Below are positions 5,640 to 12,896 of a DNA stretch of 13,866 nucleotides, piece by piece. Origin of the DNA: an uncultured Oscillospiraceae bacterium (GTDB lineage: Bacteria; Bacillota; Clostridia; Oscillospirales; Oscillospiraceae); contig CALWYM010000052.1 in assembly GCA_944385775.1 (NCBI GenBank), positions 1 through 13,866 of the forward strand. The letters run 5' to 3'. The notes under the pieces were generated by a model. It did not search any database and was not told where the DNA came from. It worked only from the letters and a program-made list of their open reading frames with translations. The translations under genes were made by a program, and so were the position numbers. Each line of letters opens with the position of its first letter. The first letter of the stretch is position 1.

Positions 5640-6497
5640 TTACGGCAGATAATCTGTGGGGTCCACCGTCTCGCCGTCTTTTGTCATCTCGAAGTGAAGG
5701 TGGCTTACCTCGCCGGTCTCGCTCAGGGCTGTATCACCTACTGAGCCGATCACGCTGCCTGCCGTCACGCTGTCTCCGGCGCTTACGGTAGGGGTGGCGG
5801 CAAGGTTGGCATATACGCTTACAATGCCGTTTCCATGGTCAATTTTGACCACTGTGCCCAGAAGGTCGTCTGTTTCAACGCTCTGGACTGTGCCGGCAGA
5901 AGCCGCCATAACCCTTGTGCCCATCTCGGACGCAATGTCAATACCGCAGTGGATACGCCAGTCAGCCATAGTCTTGCTGTAAATGAGGCTTTCCGGTGAG
6001 TAGTCCACCTCGATTTCACCGTTAACAGGCCACATAAAGGTCTGAGCGGAATCGTCCTTCTGGAGGACGTTTTCATCTTCCGCCTCCTGAGTTGTCTGTG
6101 AAGCGGTATCCTCCCCGTCGGATTTCTCGGCAGGCGCCTCAGGCTGCTTTTCCTCAGTTTCAGGCTCCGCAGTCTCTGTCTCCTCGCTTTCCTCCGGCAC
6201 CTCTATGGGGTTCATGGTCTCCTGGGAAGTGCTAATTTCCGGTGCGAGATTTACCGATACCTGCTGCTCTTCATCTTCCGGCGTGTCGCCGCCGCTTTCC
6301 TGGACCGTCATATCCTCTGTTCCGGCCATGACTGCTGCATAGTCCTCCTCACCGAAGGCGTCGTCTGTGTTCCCGGAAAAAGCCAGGACCCATGCGGAGA
6401 CGCCGATAACGGCAATGCAGGAGAAAAGGACTATGTAAAAGCCCTTTCCGTTGACAAAGCTCTCCAGTTTCTTGGAAAAATTACTCTTGTCGTTCAT
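5640..6497 (-). CDS. SpoIIQ-like M23 (LytM-domain) membrane-anchored protein
   Basis: A 285-residue protein with a short basic N-terminus, one membrane helix at about 19-40, a long acidic Glu/Thr/Pro-rich linker (about 42-150) and a C-terminal M23/LytM domain (about 155-283). The zinc ligands are kept: His183 and Asp187 in HCGID, and His268 in HLHFE, with His266 also present. The position normally holding the other catalytic His (Y-x-H-L in LytM) reads YANL, Asn231, so hydrolysis may be lost while zinc is still bound. One N-terminal helix, a charged linker and a degenerate LytM domain match SpoIIQ, the forespore half of the channel with SpoIIIAH during engulfment. A sigma-F-like promoter upstream supports this. 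The start is the ATG at 6495-6497 after GGAGG. Another cell-wall M23 role remains possible. Confidence 0.78.
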   Translation of the reverse strand: MNDKSNFSKKLESFVNGKGFYIVLFSCIAVIGVSAWVLAFSGNTDDAFGEEDYAAVMAGTEDMTVQESGGDTPEDEEQQVSVNLAPEISTSQETMNPIEVPEESEETETAEPETEEKQPEAPAEKSDGEDTASQTTQEAEDENVLQKDDSAQTFMWPVNGEIEVDYSPESLIYSKTMADWRIHCGIDIASEMGTRVMAASAGTVQSVETDDLLGTVVKIDHGNGIVSVYANLAATPTVSAGDSVTAGSVIGSVGDTALSETGEVSHLHFEMTKDGETVDPTDYLP

Positions 6498-6550
6498 TTA
6501 AACCTCCGTCTTTTCTTTGGTTTTTTAGGTAAGAATTCGTCTTACGCTGG

Positions 6551-6580
6551 TATCTTTACCCGGAAGGAGAGCTTTTATAC
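6551..6580 (-). promoter_or_regulatory. Candidate sigma-F promoter of the SpoIIQ-like gene
   Basis: On the minus strand GTATA (6576-6580) is followed after 15 bases by GGTAAAGATA (6551-6560). The remembered sigma-F consensus is GYATA, about 15-16 bases, then GGNNANANTR; only one defined -10 position differs. No good sigma-A promoter was seen in the same gap. SpoIIQ is a known sigma-F gene in Bacillus. Confidence 0.5.
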
Positions 6581-6587
6581 ATTTTTA

Positions 6588-6626
6588 GAAAAAATAAAAT
6601 AATCCCCCGGGAAATTTCCCGGGGGA
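6588..6626 (-). terminator. Intrinsic terminator of glnS, perfect 24-base palindrome
   Basis: Positions 6603-6626 form a completely palindromic sequence (TCCCCCGGGAAA and its complement), giving a very stable stem. On the minus strand it is followed by a T-rich tail (6588-6602). It lies 15 bases after the glnS stop. A weaker T run also lies on the plus-strand side. Confidence 0.88.
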
Positions 6627-6640
6627 CAGTTTGTGCTTTT

Positions 6641-8311
6641 TTACTTTTTAAAGCCGTCTTTCAGGGGAACAGAACGGTTAAAAATAAGATTATCCGCCGT
6701 TGAATCCTTATCCGGGGTAAAGTACCCGAGACGAAGGAACTGGAAATTCTCTCCCGGTACAGCTTCAGACAACGCGCGCTCCGCCTTGCAGCCTGTTACA
6801 ATCTCAAGTGAATCCGGATTCAGGCAGGTGATAAAGTCCTCGGCAGCGTCAGGCTCCGGGTCGGAGAAAAGATTGGAGTAGAGCCTTACCTCACAGTCAA
6901 CGCAGTCGTCCGCGTCCACCCAGTGAATGGTAGCGCCCTTTACCTTCCGTCCGTCGGCAGGGTCTCCCCCTCTGCTCTCCGGGTCATAGGTGCAGAGAAT
7001 CTCAGTAACATTTCCATTTTCGTCCTTTACGCACCCTGTGCAGGTTATAAGATAGGCTCCCTTAAGCCTGCACTCCGGTCCGCCGGGATAAAGACGCTTA
7101 TACTTCGGCGCGGGAACCTCCATAAAGTCCTCCGCCTCAATATAAAGATTACGTGAGAAGCTGACCTCCCTTGAGCCGCTCTCCGGCTCGTTGGGGTTAT
7201 TCTCCACCATGACCTTCTCCATCTTGCCCTCAGGATAATTTGTTATAGTCAGCTTTACCGGGCGCAGAACCGCCATGCGTCTCTGACCGTGAGCGTTGAG
7301 GTCGTCTCTCAGACAGCTCTCCAGAAGGGCATAGTCCACGGTGCTTGGCACCTTGGCAACACCGATTTTCTCTGTAAAGGTACGAATTGACGCCGGCGTA
7401 TAACCGCGTCTTCTGAGTCCGCAGATAGTGGGCATTCTGGGGTCGTCCCAACCGGAAACGTATCCCTCCTCCACAAGCCTTCTCAGCTTGCGCTTTGACA
7501 TAACGGTATAGTTTATGCCAAGCCTTGCAAACTCAATCTGCCGCGGCTTATTTGGCACATCAACATTATTTATGACCCAGTCGTAAAGGGGTCTGTGGTC
7601 CTCATACTCAAGGGAGCAGAGGGAGTGGGTAATCCCCTCAAGGGCGTCCTGAATGGGGTGGGCAAAATCGTACATGGGGAAAATACACCATTTTATGCCC
7701 TGGCGGTGGTGCTCAATATATCTTATACGGTAAAGAACCGGGTCGCGCATATTGAAATTACCTGAATTAAGGTCGATTTTAGCCCTGAGTGTATATTTTC
7801 CCTCGGGGAACTCGCCGTTTTTCATTCTCTCAAAAAGGTCAAGGCTTTCCTCAATGGGTCTGTCACGCCATGGGGACCGGGCAGGAGTTGAGGTATCCCC
7901 CCTGTACTCCTTAAACTGCTCCGGAGTCAGCTCGCACACATAGGCAAGACCCTTTTTAATAAGTCCTACCGCCAACTCATACTGTATATCAAAATAGTCG
8001 CTTCCGTAGTAGAACCTGTCGCCCCAGTCAAAGCCCAGCCAGTGAATATCCTCCTTAATGGCGTCTACATATTCCGTGTCCTCCTTGGCAGGGTTTGTGT
8101 CGTCCATACGAAGATTGCAGATACCGCCGAACTTTTCAGCCACACCGAAATCTATACACAGAGCCTTGCAGTGACCGATGTGAAGATAGCCGTTTGGCTC
8201 CGGCGGGAAACGGGTATGGACCTGCTTGCCCTCAAAGCGTCCGCCGGGACCAATATCCTCCGCCACAAAGGCTTCAATAAAGTTTTTAATCTCAATATTA
8301 TCATTTGCCAT
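6641..8311 (-). CDS. glnS: Glutaminyl-tRNA synthetase
   Basis: Class Ic aminoacyl-tRNA synthetase that charges tRNA-Gln with glutamine using ATP. The 556-residue protein opens with FPPEPNGYLHIGH, with the HIGH signature at 44-47; the KMSKS-equivalent is VMSKRK at 270-275. Blocks specific to GlnRS rather than GluRS include ITHSLCSLEYEDHRPLYDWV (no more than a rough family memory), and a beta-barrel anticodon-binding C-terminal half is present, as expected for GlnRS rather than the helical one of bacterial GluRS. Many Firmicutes lack GlnRS and make Gln-tRNA through GatCAB, so its presence is informative. The ATG at 8309-8311 has AGGA about 11 bases upstream, slightly far. It is monocistronic, with a perfect consensus promoter and a strong terminator. 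Confidence 0.96.
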   Translation of the reverse strand: MANDNIEIKNFIEAFVAEDIGPGGRFEGKQVHTRFPPEPNGYLHIGHCKALCIDFGVAEKFGGICNLRMDDTNPAKEDTEYVDAIKEDIHWLGFDWGDRFYYGSDYFDIQYELAVGLIKKGLAYVCELTPEQFKEYRGDTSTPARSPWRDRPIEESLDLFERMKNGEFPEGKYTLRAKIDLNSGNFNMRDPVLYRIRYIEHHRQGIKWCIFPMYDFAHPIQDALEGITHSLCSLEYEDHRPLYDWVINNVDVPNKPRQIEFARLGINYTVMSKRKLRRLVEEGYVSGWDDPRMPTICGLRRRGYTPASIRTFTEKIGVAKVPSTVDYALLESCLRDDLNAHGQRRMAVLRPVKLTITNYPEGKMEKVMVENNPNEPESGSREVSFSRNLYIEAEDFMEVPAPKYKRLYPGGPECRLKGAYLITCTGCVKDENGNVTEILCTYDPESRGGDPADGRKVKGATIHWVDADDCVDCEVRLYSNLFSDPEPDAAEDFITCLNPDSLEIVTGCKAERALSEAVPGENFQFLRLGYFTPDKDSTADNLIFNRSVPLKDGFKK

Positions 8312-8350
8312 AAGGTTAATTTTCCTTTCAGCCCAATATTCATATTTTGT

Positions 8351-8378
8351 ATTATAACAAATACACCGTATATGTCAA
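8351..8378 (-). promoter_or_regulatory. Sigma-A promoter of glnS
   Basis: On the minus strand TTGACA (8373-8378) and TATAAT (8351-8356) are both perfect consensus, with a 16-base spacer. The predicted start is near 8345, leaving a leader of about 33 bases, too short for a T-box riboswitch. Confidence 0.85.
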
Positions 8379-8400
8379 GGAAAGCCGCTTTAAAGATGAG

Positions 8401-8433
8401 AAACCCCTCCGCCGAAATTTGGTGGAGGGGTTT
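8401..8433 (-). terminator. Terminator after the DUF1858 gene
   Basis: AAACCCCTCCGCC (8401-8413) pairs with GGTGGAGGGGTTT (8421-8433), with one G-T pair and a 7-base loop. It lies about 19 bases after the gene's stop. The trailing T run on the minus strand is short. Confidence 0.75.
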
Positions 8434-8451
8434 TATGGGTTATACGTTTTC

Positions 8452-8667
8452 TCAGCCCTGGTGGAGTGCTTTCTCCTTCAGGTAGTCATTGATCTGCTGC
8501 AAAACCTCATCAGCGTCAAGACCGTGAACCATGCAGGCCTCCTCAAGGCTCTCACCAATGGAGGAGGGGCAGCCCACACAGTGCATACCGCACTGCATAA
8601 GGATATACGCAATGTCAATATCGTATCTGAGCATATCGCCCATGGTAGTCTGCTTTGTAATTTCCAT
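8452..8667 (-). CDS. DUF1858 redox-disulfide domain protein
   Basis: A 71-residue protein consisting of a single DUF1858 domain, a family also described as the hybrid-cluster-protein-associated redox disulfide domain. The signature GMHCVGCPSSIGESLEEACMVHGLDADEV is nearly complete: Cys30 and Cys33 form a CxxC pair, Cys26 lies just before, and a further Cys follows in EEAC. It is likely cytoplasmic, as there is no signal or membrane segment. Its molecular role is not established; by family association it may take part in thiol redox or nitrosative-stress chemistry. No hybrid cluster protein gene is adjacent. It is monocistronic with its own promoter and terminator. The ATG at 8665-8667 follows AAAGGGTG. 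Confidence 0.88.
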   Translation of the reverse strand: MEITKQTTMGDMLRYDIDIAYILMQCGMHCVGCPSSIGESLEEACMVHGLDADEVLQQINDYLKEKALHQG

Positions 8668-8708
8668 GTTCTTTTCACCCTTTCTGTGGAGTTATTGTTA
8701 CAAGGCTT

Positions 8709-8737
8709 ATTATAATAAGAATTTTTCCGATTATCAA
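8709..8737 (-). promoter_or_regulatory. Sigma-A promoter of the DUF1858 gene
   Basis: On the minus strand TTGATA (8732-8737, 5 of 6) and TATAAT (8709-8714, perfect) are spaced 17 bases. The predicted start near 8702 leaves a leader of about 35 bases. Confidence 0.8.
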
Positions 8738-8757
8738 GCCCGGAAGGAATTTTTCCG
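8719..8757. repeat. 11-base direct repeat flanking the DUF1858 -35 box, possible operator
   Basis: On the plus strand GAATTTTTCCG occurs at 8719-8729 and again at 8747-8757, offset 28 bases. One copy lies in the -10/-35 spacer and one just upstream of -35. The upstream copy also sits in a perfect inverted repeat CCGGAA-N7-TTCCGG (8740-8758). The positions suit a transcription factor, but I recognise no regulator for this motif. Confidence 0.4.
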
Positions 8758-8762
8758 GAGAC

Positions 8763-8797
8763 AAAAGCGGACATCCCGGTTTGTCCGAGATGTCCGC
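8763..8797 (-). terminator. Terminator of eno
   Basis: GCGGACATC (8767-8775) and GATGTCCGC (8789-8797) form a 9-bp stem with a 13-base loop. On the minus strand TTTTGTC follows. The T run is short but the position, 22 bases after the stop, fits. Confidence 0.7.
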
Positions 8798-8819
8798 CGA
8801 TTTTAATGAGCTTTAAAGC

Positions 8820-10118
8820 TTATCTCTTTACGTTGAAAGCGCCCATTCCCGGATAAACGGCTGCATCGCCCAGCTCTTCCTCAATACGGAGAAGCTGATT
8901 GTACTTAGCGACACGCTCGCTACGGCTGGGAGCGCCGGTCTTGATCTGGCAGGTGTTAAGAGCAACAGCCAAATCAGCAATGGTGGTGTCCTCAGTCTCG
9001 CCGGAACGGTGAGAGGTAACGGCAGTGTAGCCTGCCTTATGAGCCATCTTGATAGCCTCAAGAGTCTCGGAAACGGAACCGATCTGGTTGAGCTTAATAA
9101 GAATAGCGTTGCCTGCGCCCAGGGAAATACCCTTGGAGAGACGCTCGGTATTAGTAACAAAGAGGTCATCGCCAACAAGCTGAACCTTGCCGCCAAGCTC
9201 CTTTGTCATCTCCTGCCAGCCTTCCCAGTCCTCCTCATCAAGACCGTCCTCGATGGATATGATGGGGTACTTCTCAATAAGGCTCTTCCAGTGAGCGATA
9301 AGCTCGGAGGAGGTGTACTCGGTGCCTGCCTTAGGCAGCTTGTAGAATCCCTTGCCCTTTTCGCTCTTCCACTCGGAGGAAGCAGCATCCATGGCAATCA
9401 TAAAGTCCTTGCCGGGCTCATAGCCTGCGTTCTTGACAGCGGTAAGAATGTGCTCAATGGCCTCGTCATCGCTCTTAAGGTTAGGAGCGAAGCCGCCCTC
9501 GTCACCCACGGAGGTAGCAAGACCCTCGCTCTTGAGAAGAGCTGAAAGAGCATGGAACACTTCAGCGCACCAGCGGAGAGCCTCGCTGAAGGAAGGAGCG
9601 CCGACAGGCATAATCATAAACTCCTGAGAGTCGATGGTGTTAGCTGCGTGTGCACCGCCGTTAATAATGTTCATCATCGGGACAGGCAGTCTGTTTGCGT
9701 TTACGCCGCCCAGGAAACGATAAAGCGGAATGTCAAGAGAAGTGGCTGCTGCTCTTGCAGCTGCAATGGAAACAGCAAGAATGGCGTTTGCACCGATATT
9801 GCTCTTATCCTTTGTGCCGTCTGCTGCGATCATGGCAGCGTCAACTGCATAGGTGTCAAATGCGGAGAGACCCACGATAGCGTCAGCTATCTTGGTATTG
9901 ATGTTCTCAACGGCCTTCTTAGTGCCCTTGCCCAGGTATCTGGACTTGTCGCCGTCACGAAGCTCAAGAGCCTCAAACTCACCGGTAGATGCTCCGCTTG
10001 GCGCTGCGCCCCTGCCAACGGTACCATCAACCAGGGTTACCTCTGCCTCAACAGTAGGATTTCCTCTGGAGTCGAGAATCTCACGTCCGACGACCTTTTC
10101 AATCTGTAAATAATCCAT
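8820..10118 (-). CDS. eno: Enolase (phosphopyruvate hydratase)
   Basis: Interconverts 2-phosphoglycerate and phosphoenolpyruvate in glycolysis; cytoplasmic and Mg-dependent. The 432-residue length is standard. The N-terminus IEKVVGREILDSRGNPTVE, the loop GAAPSGASTG, metal-site segments (EDGLDEEDW, VGDDLFVTN), the signature LIKLNQIGSVSETL, the catalytic loop SHRSGETEDT and the C-terminal GAPSRSERVAKYNQLLRIEE are all present. The start is the ATG at 10116-10118, with AAAGGAG 8-10 bases upstream; an in-frame extension to 10169 exists but runs through that site and is not part of the family. It has its own promoter, a structured leader of about 95 bases, and a terminator. Unlike many bacteria, no other glycolytic genes are linked. 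Confidence 0.98.
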   Translation of the reverse strand: MDYLQIEKVVGREILDSRGNPTVEAEVTLVDGTVGRGAAPSGASTGEFEALELRDGDKSRYLGKGTKKAVENINTKIADAIVGLSAFDTYAVDAAMIAADGTKDKSNIGANAILAVSIAAARAAATSLDIPLYRFLGGVNANRLPVPMMNIINGGAHAANTIDSQEFMIMPVGAPSFSEALRWCAEVFHALSALLKSEGLATSVGDEGGFAPNLKSDDEAIEHILTAVKNAGYEPGKDFMIAMDAASSEWKSEKGKGFYKLPKAGTEYTSSELIAHWKSLIEKYPIISIEDGLDEEDWEGWQEMTKELGGKVQLVGDDLFVTNTERLSKGISLGAGNAILIKLNQIGSVSETLEAIKMAHKAGYTAVTSHRSGETEDTTIADLAVALNTCQIKTGAPSRSERVAKYNQLLRIEEELGDAAVYPGMGAFNVKR

Positions 10119-10197
10119 TGAAAAAACTCCTTTCAAGCTCTTTAAACCGGGATACACCCGAAAGATCACCTGTTTCCCCCACTAACCAAAGTAGGGA

Positions 10198-10212
10198 ACC
10201 GGAATTTCCGGT
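10198..10212 (-). promoter_or_regulatory. 5'-end hairpin in the eno leader
   Basis: ACCGG and CCGGT surround AAATT, forming a small stem within a few bases of the predicted transcription start near 10213. A second small stem (CGGG/CCCG, about 10148-10160) lies nearer the start codon. Hairpins at the very 5' end often protect mRNA from RNase J or RppH-type attack. No known riboswitch was recognised. Confidence 0.4.
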
Positions 10213-10219
10213 CATCCTT

Positions 10220-10248
10220 ATACTAACACACTTTTTTATCAAAATCAA
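10220..10248 (-). promoter_or_regulatory. Candidate extended -10 promoter of eno
   Basis: On the minus strand TTGATT (10243-10248) is spaced 17 bases from TAGTAT (10220-10225), which is preceded by TGT, an extended -10. Match to consensus is moderate, but nothing better lies in the gap. Confidence 0.5.
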
Positions 10249-10346
10249 TGAGTCATGGAATAAATATTGTTAAGAAAAATACAATGATGATTAAACATTT
10301 TGACGGACTTTTCCTTTACTCTTTTAGAAAAATAAAGAAATAAGTA

Positions 10347-10375
10347 TTGCAACGGGGTTGGATTCGTAGTAAAAT
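10347..10375 (+). promoter_or_regulatory. Sigma-A promoter of the S10 peptidase gene
   Basis: TTGCAA (10347-10352) and TAAAAT (10370-10375) are separated by exactly 17 bases, 5 of 6 at each box. AAAGGAG follows at 10393-10399, eight bases before the ATG. The unit is divergent from eno. Confidence 0.7.
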
Positions 10376-10407
10376 CAACTCATCATCAATTTAAAGGAGA
10401 CACGCCT

Positions 10408-11847
10408 ATGTACAGAACAGATGTATTCACACCTTCCCGCTTTACATCAGAGGGTACCATGACTCTCCGCGGACAGCAGATCAAGTACAACACTGTCTGC
10501 GAGGACAACCCTTTTTATGACGAAAACGGTAAGATTATCGCGTCGATTTTCTCCTACTCCTATTTCCGCTCCGATGTGGAGGACAAGACAAAGCGCCCTG
10601 TTATCTTTGGCTATAACGGCGGACCCGGCTCCTCCTCCATGTGGGTTCACGTGGGCTTTCTCGGCGCGAAGAGGATAAAATACAACGAGGACATCGACAC
10701 TGCCACCACCCTACCTCCCTATGAGGTTATAGACAATCCCAACTGCCTTCTTGACATTGCGGACGTTGTGCTGGTAGACCCTGTGGGCACCGGCTTCGGC
10801 GCTCTGCTTGACGCTGACAGCGGCAAGAAGTTTTACGGAATTGAGGAGGACGCTGAGGCGCTGCTCATGTTTATCGGTCGCTGGCTTTCACGCTATGACC
10901 GCTGGGACAGCCCCAAGTACCTTATCGGCGAAAGCTACGGCTGCACAAGAAGCGCTGTTGCCGCAGGCATGGCAGGAGGCGCCGGCGCGGAGCGCTCATA
11001 CAATTTCACCTTTGATGGCGTTGTGCTCATAGGAAACACCGTCACCGTGGGCAAGTATTTTGGCAGAGAAGTTCCTGTGGAACCCTCAGTTCTTGAGCTT
11101 CCTACCTGCGCCGCCATTAACTGGTACCACAATCACCCCTCCGACCAGACTGTTGAGGAATTTGTCGCCGAGGCAAAGGCCTTTGCTGACACTGAGTATC
11201 TGCTGGCTCTTTACAAGGGCGACGAGCTTTGCGGCGAGGAACTGGAGGCTTTCGAAAAGAAGCTTTCATACTACTCCGGCTTTAGCATAGAGGCTCTTAA
11301 AAAGTATAATTACCGCCTTACTGAGAGAAATGCCCGTGAGGAAATCACAAAGGACAAGGGCGTTACCGTCTCAAGGTATGACGGACGTATCACTATTCCT
11401 GTTGACCCAGCTCACACCACCCTTATGAGAGAGGAGCGCCTTGACGAGGCGACAACTGCAAAGTACGGTCCCTACTTCCATTCCGCCCTTACAGGTCCCG
11501 TTTTCCGTGCCCTTGGCATAAAGGACTTTGACAGGACCTTTGTAAATTCCGCCGGAATGAGCATGAACTGGAACAGAGAGACAAAGCAGATGAATACCGG
11601 CGATTATCTCCGTCACGCCATGCACAGAGTAGAGGGCTTCCGTACCTTCTTTGCCAACGGCTGGTATGACCTTTGCACCCAGATAGGCATTGTGTACTAC
11701 ACTGCCACCCATGCGGGACTGCCTAAGGACAGAACCTTTATCAAGGGTTACAAGTCAGGTCACATGGCATACATAGGCGAGGACAATATCGAGGAGCTTT
11801 GCAACGACATTCACGCCTTTATTGAGGGCAAAGACCCCACAAAGTAA
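10408..11847 (+). CDS. Serine carboxypeptidase, peptidase family S10
   Basis: A 479-residue alpha/beta-hydrolase peptidase that would remove C-terminal amino acids from peptides. The oxyanion-hole block GYNGGPGSSS (68-77), VDPVGTGFG (123-131), catalytic Ser176 in GESYG, Asp421 in NGWYDLCT and His452 in KSGHMAY complete the S10 triad in the correct order. The eukaryotic motif has Cys after GGPG; here it is Ser, as in bacterial members. There is no signal peptide or membrane segment, so the enzyme is probably cytoplasmic, unlike secreted or vacuolar eukaryotic relatives. It is monocistronic, with its own promoter and a terminator shared with the convergent gene. S10 peptidases are a minority family in bacteria. 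The substrate is unknown; peptide catabolism is a reasonable inference. Confidence 0.93.
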   Translation: MYRTDVFTPSRFTSEGTMTLRGQQIKYNTVCEDNPFYDENGKIIASIFSYSYFRSDVEDKTKRPVIFGYNGGPGSSSMWVHVGFLGAKRIKYNEDIDTATTLPPYEVIDNPNCLLDIADVVLVDPVGTGFGALLDADSGKKFYGIEEDAEALLMFIGRWLSRYDRWDSPKYLIGESYGCTRSAVAAGMAGGAGAERSYNFTFDGVVLIGNTVTVGKYFGREVPVEPSVLELPTCAAINWYHNHPSDQTVEEFVAEAKAFADTEYLLALYKGDELCGEELEAFEKKLSYYSGFSIEALKKYNYRLTERNAREEITKDKGVTVSRYDGRITIPVDPAHTTLMREERLDEATTAKYGPYFHSALTGPVFRALGIKDFDRTFVNSAGMSMNWNRETKQMNTGDYLRHAMHRVEGFRTFFANGWYDLCTQIGIVYYTATHAGLPKDRTFIKGYKSGHMAYIGEDNIEELCNDIHAFIEGKDPTK

Positions 11848-11859
11848 AATGCTGAAATT

Positions 11860-11891
11860 AAAACTGCTTCCCTTTTTTGGGAAGCAGTTTT
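11860..11891. terminator. Bidirectional terminator between convergent genes
   Basis: AAAACTGCTTCCC (11860-11872) and GGGAAGCAGTTTT (11879-11891) form a perfect 13-bp stem with a six-base T loop. T runs follow the stem on the plus strand, and a shorter T run follows on the minus strand. It can serve both the S10 gene and the M23 gene. Confidence 0.9.
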
Positions 11892-11894
11892 TTA

Positions 11895-12857
11895 TTATTG
11901 CGCCTGGCTTTCAAAATCTATTACGCTTTCCGGGTCCACCTGCTCTCCGTCCACCCTTATCTCAAAGTGGAGATGAGAGCCGGTAGAGTTTCCTGTGGAA
12001 CCCATAAGTCCGATTAAATCACCCTGCTGCACCGTGTCGCCCTCCTCCACGAGAAGCTCGCTCATGTGACCGTAGCAGGTTTCACTTTCGCCGTCATGGC
12101 TTATCTTTATAAAATTTCCGTAACCGGATACCCAGCCTGCCTCAATAACCTCGCCGCCGTCCGCAGCATAGATTTCAGTGCCTGCCGGTCCAGCAATGTC
12201 AAGCCCCTTATGGTTTTTGCTGCCTACGGTACTGTTTCTCGGTCCGTAGCTTGAGGATATGATTCCGGTGGTGGGGGCAATATAGCTTCCCGTTGAAAGC
12301 CGCTCCTTCGCTCCAAGCACCATTTCCTCAGCCACAGGCTCAACCTCAACCTGTGCCGATACAGCCCTGCGGTCGCTTTCCACTCCGTTTTCACGGTACA
12401 CAACATACTCTACCTGGGCAAGACCTTCCCTGCCGGGACTTGTCACCTCACAGTCGCCTGTATAAAGCTCCTGGGAATAGGTGTACATTGTAAGATAGGG
12501 CACCTTTTCCTCGCCCTTCTCCTCCCCTACGGTAACTACCGTAAGCATATCCTCCAAGTCCTCCGCCGTGCCGGAAACCTGACCTCTGAGCCTGTCCACC
12601 ACAACGTCCTGCTTGAAATATGCCGTTTCCGTATTCTCCGTCATGTAGCCGGCCAGTATGGTCCTCAGGGTCTCTCCCAGCTCACCCCTGTCATCAGAGG
12701 CGCACACCGCAGTGCCGTTTACATATACTGCGTACTGTGGATACTCCAGCGCCATGGCGCTAAGCCGCAGCGTCGCCGCCAGCAAAAATGTCATCGCCGT
12801 CACCACTGCCCCTGTGAAAAATGAGTTCCGTAGCCTGCCCGTGTTCTTTATAGTCAA
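11895..12857 (-). CDS. G5-domain M23 peptidoglycan endopeptidase
   Basis: A 320-residue exported or membrane-anchored cell-wall enzyme. Residues 1-36 form a basic N-terminus and one hydrophobic helix (about 13-35). A G5-like region runs at about 115-185 (ELYTGDCEVTSPGREG through VEPVAEEMVLGAK), a fold that binds cell-wall sugars. The M23 domain (about 190-315) has a full active site: His216 and Asp220 in HKGLD, His264 in YGHM, His295 and His297 in HLHFE. It should cleave peptide bridges in peptidoglycan. The start is a TTG at 12855-12857, with AGGAG eight bases upstream; the nearby ATG is out of frame and soon hits a stop. It is transcribed alone, converging on the S10 gene, and is preceded by a WalR-type box, which fits an autolysin-type role. 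Confidence 0.92.
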   Translation of the reverse strand: MTIKNTGRLRNSFFTGAVVTAMTFLLAATLRLSAMALEYPQYAVYVNGTAVCASDDRGELGETLRTILAGYMTENTETAYFKQDVVVDRLRGQVSGTAEDLEDMLTVVTVGEEKGEEKVPYLTMYTYSQELYTGDCEVTSPGREGLAQVEYVVYRENGVESDRRAVSAQVEVEPVAEEMVLGAKERLSTGSYIAPTTGIISSSYGPRNSTVGSKNHKGLDIAGPAGTEIYAADGGEVIEAGWVSGYGNFIKISHDGESETCYGHMSELLVEEGDTVQQGDLIGLMGSTGNSTGSHLHFEIRVDGEQVDPESVIDFESQAQ

Positions 12858-12896
12858 ATTATCATCTCCTAATTTAATGCCGGTTTTTCCGGTGAT

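Noticed and set aside
8312..8350. Possible T-box riboswitch before glnS
   Set aside because: The perfect promoter leaves only about 33 bases of leader, with no specifier stem or T-box sequence.
9009..10109. Plus-strand ORFs of 178 and 185 codons opposite eno
   Set aside because: They are shadows of the enolase reading frame; the translations are low-complexity without family motifs.
10119..10169. N-terminal extension of enolase to 10169
   Set aside because: The extension is not found in enolases and would contain the AAAGGAG ribosome binding site that serves the ATG at 10116-10118.
10300..10328. TTGACG at 10300-10305 as a -35 box for the S10 gene
   Set aside because: The matching -10 position reads TTTAGA, clearly worse than the TTGCAA/TAAAAT pair downstream.
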